A DNA stretch of 64,000 nucleotides, from assembly GCF_009687845.1 (NCBI RefSeq), contig NZ_BLAD01000065.1:1-64000 (forward strand), written 5' to 3'. Position numbers and translations under genes: made by a program. Of this stretch, positions 35,218-45,300 are shown piece after piece. This DNA is from Acrocarpospora corrugata (lineage in GTDB: Bacteria; Actinomycetota; Actinomycetes; Streptosporangiales; Streptosporangiaceae). A model generated the notes under the pieces. It was not told the DNA's origin. It made no database searches and was given only the letters and a program-made list of their open reading frames with translations. Position 1 is the first letter of the stretch; the number at the start of each line of letters is the position of its first letter.

Positions 35218-35232
35218 GACGTGAATACTTAC
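35218..35232 (-). repeat. IS66 right terminal inverted repeat
   Basis: Read on the minus strand: GTAAGTATTCACGTC. One mismatch to the left end (C/T at position 6). Confidence 0.85.
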
Positions 35233-35244
35233 CACGAAACATGA

Positions 35245-35664
35245 CTATCCAGCGACCGGGAGGCAGTCAAGCGCTTGGACGTCGTAGGCGATCAGCGCGG
35301 CAACGGACAACATCGCGAGGAACAAGACCGAAAGAAATATCCTGCGTGGCGTTAAACGTATCCACCCCATGTGCTCAGCCATACGCTCGGCAATCACGGC
35401 GATTACGGGCCAGACAATCGCGAACACGCCGAACAGCGCGAACCGTCCTAACAGCCAGGCGAATCCGGAAAAATTTTCACCTGAACTCAGATCGCCGAGG
35501 CAGTCGGCCCGGATTCCGCCGACGATTTGTGCATCCAGAATCGGACCGCCCAGCGCACAGAGGAGAAATATGAGCGCAGCCGTTCCGCACCCCTCCATGG
35601 ACGATCCATGGACGGGGTCGTCATCCTCCGTCAATTCTGATGAATCATCCACTTCTTCCGTCAT
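35245..35664 (-). CDS. Small membrane protein, candidate immunity protein
   Basis: 139 residues starting MTEEVDDSSELTEDDDP. An acidic N-terminal tail is followed by three hydrophobic segments: TAALIFLLCALGGPIL, FALFGVFAIVWPVIAVIAE and IFLSVLFLAMLSVAALIAY. No known domain is recognised. Its ATG overlaps the stop of the lipoprotein gene (ATGA), and both follow the RHS toxin gene on the same strand, the usual place for immunity genes of polymorphic toxins. Function is inferred from position only. Its stop lies just 12 bp beyond the IS66 right end. Confidence 0.6.
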   Translation of the reverse strand: MTEEVDDSSELTEDDDPVHGSSMEGCGTAALIFLLCALGGPILDAQIVGGIRADCLGDLSSGENFSGFAWLLGRFALFGVFAIVWPVIAVIAERMAEHMGWIRLTPRRIFLSVLFLAMLSVAALIAYDVQALDCLPVAG

Positions 35665-36326
35665 GAGACGCCCACGCCTTTCGCGTCCACTGCTTCGACC
35701 ACTTTGAAGAACATGTCCCGGCCGAAGCGGGTGGTTGAATCAATGGGCTCGAATCTGCTCCCCCTCAGGACAAGGTCGACAATATACCTCCCATACCTCC
35801 CCCTGAATCCCCAACCCGGACAAGAAGGTTCGGAGGGAGATAAACTCCCTCTCGCCGCACAGAATATCGTATAATCGACAGCGGCGAGATTGATTTCTCC
35901 CCGGATATCCACCTCGTGCGCACGATAGCCATCAACCAGATGATAGTTCCGACCATGAGGCGCCGCTTTAAACTCCGCCTGTGCATGGCCGGCGTCCGGG
36001 AATTCGAAAATCTGCTCATACAGCAGAGGAGCGTTCTCCGTATCCCCCCAGGCCCGGGACCTGTAGGCGGCCGCCCCGAGATAGGACGGCATGGGCGGTT
36101 CGGCCCTGTCGGATGGCGGCGAACCTCGGAAGAGGCCGACCAACTCCGGTCCGAAATCGGCTTCCGTCAAGGCCAGGCCATCGATGGAATCAACAGTCTG
36201 TTCAGCTCGCGCGACATCGGCAGGCCGCTGGGCGCACCCAGTGAGTATGCACGTCAGAATAGCGGCGACGGAGAGAAACTTGAAGAACGCCCGCACCCGA
36301 CGAATGATGATGTAGACCGAACCCAC
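35661..36326 (-). CDS. Putative lipoprotein, candidate immunity protein
   Basis: About 221 residues from a GTG at 36326; an ATG at 36386 overlapping the toxin gene and a GTG at 36296 are also in frame, and the start is uncertain. A lipoprotein signal peptide (RRVRAFFKFLSVAAILTCILTGC) gives a lipidated Cys. The mature domain has EADFGPELVGLF, LYEQIFEFPDAGHAQAEF and YTIFCAARG, like small surface lipoproteins of actinobacteria, but I cannot name a family. It begins about 30 bp after the toxin stop and overlaps the next gene. A lipoprotein and a membrane protein together would suit immunity against a toxin acting at or crossing the cell surface; this is inference. Confidence 0.6.
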   Translation of the reverse strand: MGSVYIIIRRVRAFFKFLSVAAILTCILTGCAQRPADVARAEQTVDSIDGLALTEADFGPELVGLFRGSPPSDRAEPPMPSYLGAAAYRSRAWGDTENAPLLYEQIFEFPDAGHAQAEFKAAPHGRNYHLVDGYRAHEVDIRGEINLAAVDYTIFCAARGSLSPSEPSCPGWGFRGRYGRYIVDLVLRGSRFEPIDSTTRFGRDMFFKVVEAVDAKGVGVS

Positions 36327-36354
36327 CCCCTTCTGAGCACTAGACAGAGGGGCG

Positions 36355-39300
36355 CTACACCCCACTGTTGCGAATTTGTTGCGCATGTTCCTTCCACAGA
36401 TTTGGAATCATGACTTTCTGCAATTGGAACAGGAGCTCAAAAGGCGCCACCCTAGAGCTCGACGAAGCCTCAATGTCGCTTACGCCGCCGAAACCGGAGC
36501 TGGACCCGGAACTATTTCCCAACCTCTGGAACAACAGCCATCCGGCGGACACGGAGATCGTATCCCCGACGTCATCGCCCGTGCTACTCAGCCAGGCGTA
36601 CGCCTTGGGAGCCATATTGGTGGCATCGGAATCAAACCCCAACGCCCCCATGAGGTATCCGTAGTGCACGTTGGAGAACACATCGTAGTAGACCTGCTCT
36701 CCCCACCCCCGTAGCTCGCACTCCCGGCTGACGCAAATATAACCGCCGTTCTTCGGTGAAGCTGCGCTACCCATATTGAGCAGCGTCCGAAGATACTGTT
36801 TGTGATCCCATCTGCCATTCGTTTTGAACAGTGGCGTCAATTCACCTATGGCCCTCCAGAAGTCATCACTGTTTCCGCTGTCCAGTAGCTTCTTGACTCG
36901 TCGGAAATCTGCGCCCTGAATGTTGTAGGAGATGTCGTAGAGAATGAAGAGCGTAGCCTTCAGGAAGTCATGGGAAAGATCGCGGCCCCAGTCCGGTCTT
37001 TGCGCCGCGAGCACATCCAGCCAGGCGCTACAGCCGCGGGATCCCGGCGCCTTCCCGCAGATCTGCGCATATGTCCGCTGGCAGTTCCCTGGGAGAAGCA
37101 GATCGCCCGGCTTGAAGGCCCCGTCTCCGGCGCACTCCTTCGCCGAATTCTCAAGTCTCTTGCATTCTGCCTTGCCGAACGCCGAAACGCATGCCTTGTG
37201 GGCCGCCTTCCTTTCCGCTTTGGTAGCGCACTCCTCTTTGGCCTTGCCCGTCAACCCCGAGCAGGCCTTCGGCGGAGGCGGCACGTTCATGCGCGAACCG
37301 GGCAGTGCCGGCGCCCCAGGCTCCCCCGGCTCAAAGTAATTCACACATGCGTTGAAGTCGCCATGGCACGTGCCGCTGTCATCGACGTAATACTCTCCCG
37401 GCCCGAAGGTTTTCACCGGCACCGGAGGATTGAAGTAGGCGTCGCACTGACCGACAGTTCCATGGCAGACGCCGTCCGCGCCGATGCTCGGTGTGGCCGC
37501 ATGGCCGGTGGGGTCGATCATGCTCAAGGGTGACGCCAGCCCATATGCGTAGCGATTGGCCCTCCCGGAGGGCGCCGGAACGAGGGTCCAGCTGTCGCGG
37601 GAGGCGAACGTCCCGGTGCCGGGCTGGTACCAGCGGGCGGCCATGTTCACCTTGCCGGTCTCCGGGTCGGTGTAGCCGCCCTGGTAGCCGAGCTGATCCA
37701 CGGTGCCGGATTGGGTGATGACCTCACCGAACGGGTTGTAGGCGATGGATCCGGAGAGCGTGGTGGCAGCCGGGGCGAAGCCGGCGACCACGTCGCCGTG
37801 GCGGTCGGCCATCTGGAAGCGGGCAGCCCCAGCGCCGGCCTTGCTGGAAAGGAGCGTGCCGCCGGGAGCGCGGCTGTAGATCTCCTGGGCCACCCCGGCG
37901 CCGTCGGTGACGGCGGAGAGGTTGTTGGTGGTGTCGGCGTAGACGTACTTGGTGGTGACGGCGGACTTGGTGCGGGTGGTCATGCGGTCCAGCGCGTCGT
38001 AGGCGTAGGTGAGGCCACCGTCGGTGATCATGCGGTTGAAGGCGTCGAAGGTGAGGGCAATGGTGCCGCCGGAGGTCGTGGCGGTCGCCAGGGTGCCGCG
38101 AGCCGTGTACGTGTAGTCGGTCCCCGCGCCGGAGGTCAGGCGGCTGCGCTGGTCGTAGGTGTAGGTGTTGGCGCCGACCTGGGTGCGGTTGCCGGATGCG
38201 TCCCAGGCGTAGTTGGTGGTGGAGGCCGGGTCGGTCCAGGAGGTCAGCCGACCGGCATGGTCGTAGGTGTAGGTGTTGGCGCCCGCGCCCGCAGTACCAG
38301 TGGTGGCCTTGGAGGTCAGGCGGTCCTCGTGGTCGTAGCCGTAGGCGATGGAGGCCAGATTCGCGCCCGCACCGGTCTTGAGCGTGTCGGTGACTATGCG
38401 GTTGAGGTCGTCGTAGGTGTAGGTGCGTTGCGGGCCGCCGCTGCCGTAGGTGGCCGTGGTCAGGCGGTCGGCGTCGTCATAGTCGTAGCCGAGGGTCACG
38501 CCGGTCAGCGGGTCGGCGACCGTGGTGAGGCGGTCGTCGCCGTCCCAGGTGAAGGTGGTGGCTCCGGCGGCGTCGCCGCGCTGGGCGAGGCGGCCGTTGG
38601 CGTCGTAGGCGAAGGTGGCCTGGTCCACCCCTGCCTTGGCGGTCTTCAGCAGGTTGCCTCGGTCGTTCAAGGTGAAGGTGAGATCCCCGGCCGAGGTGGC
38701 GCGTCCGGCCAGGTCGTAGCCGAAGGTCTTAGTCGTGGTGGTGGCCGAGCCGCCGCCAGTGCCGCTCTGCTCGGTCAGCCTGCCGAGGTTGTCGAAGACG
38801 CGGCTGATGGTGACGCCACCGGGTTCGGCATCGGCGATGGGATTGCCAGCGGCATCGTAGCCGGTGGTCCAGGTCCGGTCTGCCAAGGCCGGATGCTGGG
38901 CGGTGGACGGTTCGATCACCGATTCGACCAGACCGAGACTGTTGTAGGTGGTGATGGTGGCGTTGCCACGGCCGTCGGTGTGACGGGTCCGCGCGCCGAC
39001 GGCATCATAGCCGAAGGATGTGGTGATCGAGGCAGATGCCGATACGGGCTCGACCACTTGGGTGATCCGGCCGAGGGGGTCGACGGTGGAGGTCGTGGTG
39101 TGTCCCTCGCCGTCGACTGCCGTGGTCGGGTTGCCGTCCAGGTCGTAGCCGACGGATCGGGTACGCAGGGTGGTTCCGCTGTCGTCCTTTTCGGTGACCG
39201 TGGTCGCCCGGCCAGCCGGATCGTAACCGGTGACGGTGACGTTACCCAGCGGATCGGTGACCGTGGTCGCCCGCCCGGCCAGGTCGTAACCGAACGTGGT

Positions 39301-42300
39301 GGTGGCCTCTAGCGCGTCGGTCATCTGGGTGATCTCGCCGAAGGAGTTGACCACGGCTTCGATGATGTCACCGGCGGGACGTTGTTCGGAGAGCTGGTTC
39401 CCGGCGTCGTCGTAGGTGGCGTGGGTGGTGAGCGTGCTCAGCGTCGGCTTGCGTTCGATCACGGTGGAGGTGATCTTCCGGCCGAGGTCGTCGTAGGTCG
39501 CCTCCTTGCGCACGCCTGTCGGGTCAGTCGCCGACAGCGGCTGGCCGACCAGGGTGTAGGTGAGATTCCATTGTCCGGGCGTGGCCCCGGTGGCGGCGGG
39601 CGAGTCGATGATCCGCACGGTACGGCTGAGCGCGTCGTAGACCATCGTCTTGGTGTTGCCACGCGGATCGGAGACCGTGATGGGCCGCCCGGCGTCGTCG
39701 TAGGCGATGGTGGTGGTCGGGGTGACGGCGCTGCCGCCCGGCCGGGTGTAGGAAGGCGTGGACGTGGAGGTCACGTGACCCGTCTTGTCGTAGGACTCGA
39801 CGATTGTGCGGCCTTCGGCGTCGGTAGTGTGGGTCTTCTCGCCTGCGGTGTTGTAGCCGTGCAAGGTGGTGGGACGCTGGGTGGTGGCGCTGCCGCCCGC
39901 GCGTTCGACGCTGACCGGGGGCTGCTTGACCTCGACCGGACGTCCGGCCGGGTCGTACCGGAACAGGGTGGTGTAGTCCAGGCGAGTGGCTCCGGAGGCG
40001 TTACCGCGCGGAGAGGTAACTTCGGTGGGCTGGTCGCGGTCGCCGTAGGTCCAGGTGCTGACCAGGTCGGTGGCGCCGTTCTCGACGGTCTTCTTGGTCA
40101 CCCGGTTGAGCAGATCGTACTCGTAGGTGGCGAGCTCGGCGGCCGGGCCGCCCGCGCTGGCGGCGGTGGCTGTCAGAACGTTGTCGCCGGCGTCGTGGGT
40201 GTAGGTGGTCTTGCGGGCCAGATTCGCCGGATCGATCGTGCGGGACAGCAGGCGCCCGGCGGCGTCGTAGACATAGTCGGCCCTCGCCTTGCCACCACCG
40301 GTGACCAGGCGTTCGATGTTGCCCGCCGGGTCGTAGAGGTAGTCCTCCAAGACGACGTCGCGTGGCGTGTTCGAGCCGTTGAGGCGGGCGTCGTCAGCGA
40401 TCTTCTGGGCGAGGGTGTCGTCGTTGCCGTAGGTATAGCGGGTGGCGCGGCCCATCGCATCGGTGGTGGAAGCCAGGCGGCCGGCCGGGTCGTAGGCGTG
40501 GGAGGTCAGGACGACGTCGTCGGCGGACTGGGGGTCGATGGGACTGCCCGTCCAGTCCTGCAAGGTTTCAGTCGCCAGCTCGCCGCGGTCGGTGTAGGCG
40601 TAGTCGATTCGCGTGCCGACCTCGTTAGTGGCGCTGGCGGTGTCACCGCGCAGATTCCAGGTGAACTCCCGTTCCCCGCCCTCGGGGTCGGTGATCGTCT
40701 CGAAGTGGCCGTGGGTGTTGTACGTGTAGGTGGTCTGGCGTTGCGGGTCGCCGCCGGTCAGGTCAGTGACGGTCTCGGTCGATGTGCGGCCGTCGGCGTC
40801 ATAGGTGTAAGCGGTGCGGCGGGTGTGGGTGAGGTCGGTGACCTCGTTCTCCACGGCCGGACCTGTCCTAGAGGCCAGCAGACCGCGTGAGTTGTAGGTG
40901 AGCGTGGTGGTCAAGCCGCCCGGGTACGCCGGGGTGGTCTGGGTGCGGGAGATTTCCCGGCCGATGCCGTCGTGCACGTAGGTGGTGATCAGGCCGGTCG
41001 GACCAGTCTCCTCCGCCAGATCACCGGAGGCGGTGTACTCATAGCTCCACGCGTTCTCGCGCGGATCGGTCTTGGTCTCCACCAGACCGGCCGGAACCGT
41101 CCCACCACCAACCGCCGCCTCGGTCCCGTCTGTGTACGTCCAGGTGAAGCCCACTAGGTCGGGATCCTCGCCGGGCGGGGTCGGCGACGGTGAGGGGGAT
41201 GGACTCGGTGATGGTGGCGGCCCGCCCGCCGTGACGGCGGTGTTCATGTCAGTCTGGATTTCGGTGGCGGTCAGGGCGCGGTTGTAGATGCGGACTTCGT
41301 CCAGGGTGCCGATGAAGAACTCGCCCCAGATGCCGCTGCCGCCGATGCGCAGCGGGCCGTTGCTGGCGCCGATCGTGGAGCTGACGGCCGGTTCGGAGTG
41401 GACCAGGGCGCCACCGACGTAGAAGTCGAGGCTGTCGCCGTCGAAGGCGGCGGCCAGGTGGCGCCATTGGCCGGTGGGCAGGTTGCTGGTGGCGGCCGAG
41501 CCGGTGGTGGCGCCGCCGTTGACGATCCAGGCGCTGGGCGGGTCGCTGAAGGTGCTGGAGAACATGCCATACACGAGGTCGCTGCCGTTCTCCTTCTGCA
41601 GGACGGTCCGGTAGCCGACGTTGTTGGTCGAATTGACCCAGGCTTCGATGGTCATGCCGGTGGTCAGGTCCAGGGAGGCCGAGTCCGGGACGGTGATCCA
41701 ACTGTCGGTGCCGTCCCCGTCGCCGTCGAAGGACAGGCCCTGCCCGTACTTGCCGATGACCCAGGCGGCGTCGCTGGCGGTGCCGTTGTTGCCGTTGCCG
41801 GACAAGTCCTGGACTGCGGTGCCGGAGCCTTCGTTCATGCCGTAGGCGGCCACCAGCCCAGCCGGAGCCGATGGGCTCGGCGATGGGGAGGGCGATGGGG
41901 AGGGCGAAGGTGAAGGGGCAGGAGCTGGGCTGATGCCGGGGGCCGGCCATTTCTCGCTGATCGCTTCGCCGTGCTCGTTATAGGTCCAGCGGCGGATGTA
42001 GGTGTTGTCGGTGGCGCTGGAGGAGCGGGCGTCGCGGTGCGCCGACAGATTGTCGTTGCGGGGGTCGAATGGGTCCTCGTGTTCCTCGTACTCCAGCCAT
42101 TCCCAGAAGCAGACAGTGGGGGTGCGGCACCGGTTGCGGCCCACCATGTTGCCGCGGGCGCTGTAGGCGTACCGGGTGATGTTGCCATTGGGGTCGGTCA
42201 CCTTGGTGGGGAAACCGCCCGTGTCGTACTCGAAGGTGGTGACCTTGTTCAGCTGGTCAGTCTTGGAGATCAGCCGGAACCCCCGCCAGGCGTCATTGAC

Positions 42301-45300
42301 GTAGGTGAGGGTTTCGTCGTAAGGGTCGGTCACGGTGACGGTCGTGGTGGTCTCGGTGTCGGAGACCTCGGTGTGGGTGGGGGCCGACAGCTCCCACACG
42401 CCGCCGTTTTGGTCGGTGTGGGTGAGCAGGCGGCCACCTTCGGCCGAGTACGTATTGTGCGCCCACACCCGACCCGACGGCAGCGTGATCTCGGTGATCT
42501 GACGGCGCTTGGTCTGGGTGCCGTGGTGGGTACGTACCTGTTCGATGCTCAACGGCTTCCTGTAGACCGAGACCTCGTCGATGTCACCCGCGAACGGGAA
42601 CGCCTTGCTCGGACTGACCGTGGAAGGCCAACTCGGCGAACCGAACCCGTAACCGATGCGAGTATCCCACTGGCCGAGATGCGTGATCTGGCCCGCCAGA
42701 GTGCCGACCTGCTGCCCGTCCAGATACATGGTCTGCGTGTTGGTCGCCCCAGAGAGCACCACATGGTGCCAGATGCCGTCATTGACCGTTCCCGTGGTGG
42801 TGATCGGGGCGACCGCGCCGGTCCAGAACTGACCGCGAAGTTTCCCGTCCGCACCCACGTACACGGCCGGGGTGTAGACGGTGGGCGTGTTGGTGGCCGA
42901 GTTCTGGTAACCGATGATCGTGCCAGACCCGGTGGTCTTGAACCACGCCTCCACCGCCAGCTGATCGCCCTTGCCGTTCACTACTCCGGACGGCAGCGAC
43001 ACATACGCCGAGTTGAGCGTTCCGCTGAACCGCATCGCCGCGTCGGTGGACTCCTCGAATCCAGCCGTCACGCCGGCAGTCGCGTCCGCCGTCCCGCCCT
43101 TGATCTTGCCACCGGGCACGCGGGTGATCGCGCCGGTCTGATTACCGACGGTGGCATTCAGCCCGGCCGAGCCCTCGTTCAGCCGCCAGTACCCCGCCGG
43201 GTTGCTGTCCAAAACGGCGCTGCGGTAGCGGGAGTCGTTGCTGTAGTCGTACTCAGTGCACGCCCCCGCCGAGGCGGGGGCGCACGCCTTGGTCAGCAGA
43301 TCCCCGGTGTACTGGTAGGTCCACGTCAGCGGCGACCCGCTGATGGCGTCGGTGGACACACTGGTCACATGCGCGCCCGTCCAGGAGAAGGTGAGCGTAC
43401 GCCCGCCGGTGGCGGTCGCGGTCGCCAGCTTGCCGCTGCCGTTGTACGTCAGCGTCTGGCTCCGTCCCCGCCGGTCGGTCACCTGGGTCAGCCGACCGCC
43501 TGCGTCGAACCAGTAGGAGGTGGACTCCTTGTCCATCAGCCGCCAGCCGCCGCCCGGCTGGCTGGCCAGCGTGGCATAGGTGCCATCAGGTGCCGCGAAG
43601 CCGCCGTCGGCGCGGCGGGCGAACCGCCACTGTCTGCCGTCCGGGTAGGTAATCAGAACGGTTTTAGTGGCCGGCTCGTTGACCAGGTGGGTGTCCCAGC
43701 GGGTCGTCCAGCCAGCCCCGAACGCGCCGTCGGTCCGCGGATCCAAACTGTTGTACGTCCTGACCACCGACAGCGGCGGCCCGACCGTCGCCACCGATAT
43801 GTCGGTGGCTGAGGTGGCGTAGTTGCCCGTCACATGGTCGAACTCGCGGCCGTCAGTACCGTCGGCGAGCAGCGCGTTGATCGACGCCTGCTCGGGGGCG
43901 GGCATGAACGCTCGCCACGGCGAGGTCGAGGTCGCCGCGCTGGTCGCGGCCTGGGCATACCAGTAGTAGGTCTTGCCCCACTCCAGCTTGCCGGCCGGGA
44001 CCGTCCAAGCGCCCTTCACCCAGGCGGAGGACTCACACCACGCCCAGGCGCCGGGTGTTCCGGAACACACCTGGTACCAGTAGTTGGTGGCCGCCTCCCC
44101 GGGCGTTTCCGCATACGTCGACAACGACGGGGTGAGCGTGCCGACCTGAGTGTTGTCGATCGGTTCGTACACCTTGAAGACCACCGATGTCAGCGGGGAG
44201 GAGGACACCCGGGCGTCCTGCCACGCCGACCACGCCGAGAAGGCCGATCCGGCGGTGGCACGGACGCGGTACTGGATGGACTGCCCATCCGACAGTTCAC
44301 CGGAGGGGACGGTGACGGTCGCGGTCGAGCCGGAAGACACCGCATTCGACAGGCCGGACCACACTTCGACCCCGCCGACCTGGACCTGGAACTCGCCCCG
44401 GAGCGACCCGGACCCGGTCACGACAGTGGACAGTTGCGGGGTGAGAGTGGTGATCTTGACCCCGTCCTCGCCGGTCATATTCGGCGAGATCGTCGGCGTT
44501 GCCGCCTGCGGAGCCGACGTGTAGGTGATCGACAACATCGGGTCATGCGTGGTCTCGGAGGAAGCCAGCAGGCAGAAAGAACTTCCATTGAGGGCGAAAC
44601 CGTAATTGGGCTGTCCGGAGGCCCACGCCTGGGCGATCGCCGTCACGTTCATCAGGGCCTGGTCGAATCCTGACGTCGTCCCCGTTGCCGAGCCTGTCGA
44701 GCTTGTCGACGGCCTGGTGTTCCACGTCGTGCCGGCACCCCACGACGAGGTGACCCGGCTGGCCGTCACCGATACGCAATTCCCGTCATTGTCCATCTCC
44801 ACCTCCAGCGACGCCGACGAGACGGAGGCGCCCACCAGGGAGGGGACATTGAAGCTCAGGAAAGCCCGATAGCTGTCACCGCCGAAACTGCCCACCGGCA
44901 GCCAGGGCTCGCTGGCGAAGGATGAGTTCGGCGCCGAACTGTCGACGTACAGGTCGGTACTGGGAATGAGCGTGATGGTGGGATCGACGGTCACCGGATA
45001 CGCGGTGTCCGGATCCGCCAGGAAATCAGCGTCCGGCACCAGCACCAGCGTCTGCCGGCCGCCCTCGGTCTCCACATGCGTGTCGATCTCCGCCACCCTG
45101 GAAACGACCGCAGCAACCGAAGCCGCAGCCGAGGGATCGGGAGTGGCCGAAGGAGAGGGAGTGGCCGCGGCGGCTATCGCAGCCGATACCGACGAGTCGT
45201 ACATCACCGGCTCAGGAGCGGAGGCGACCACCCCACCCGATCCCGAGGTCACCTGCAGGCCCCCGGAGGAAGTCTTTGACAATGACAGACCTTCCCCCTC

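Larger units (their letters stand above)
33561..35232 (-). mobile_element. IS66-family insertion sequence (single-ORF type)
   Basis: 1672 bp bounded by 15-bp inverted repeats, GTAAGCATTCACGTC at the left and GTAAGTATTCACGTC (reverse complement) at the right, 14 of 15 matching. GTAAG ends are usual in IS66. Only the large transposase gene is present, without the tnpA/tnpB accessory genes, as in the ISBst12-like subgroup. The flanks at its own two ends (CCTGCGCA and CACGAAAC) do not match. Confidence 0.85.

Noticed and set aside
35233-35240. Target duplication directly at the IS66 right end
   Set aside because: CACGAAAC does not match CCTGCGCA; the matching copy is at 46402.
37711-39312. Long open frame (533 codons) on the + strand inside the RHS region
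   Set aside because: It is antisense to RHS repeats; the Gly/Val-rich translation comes from codon bias of the repeats. It has no ribosome site or domain. The same holds for the open frames at 39382-40890 and 41971-43812.
41868-41925. Pro-Ser coding repeat as a possible CRISPR-like array
   Set aside because: It is a short in-frame low-complexity linker of the RHS protein with no spacers. No CRISPR array was seen anywhere in the window.
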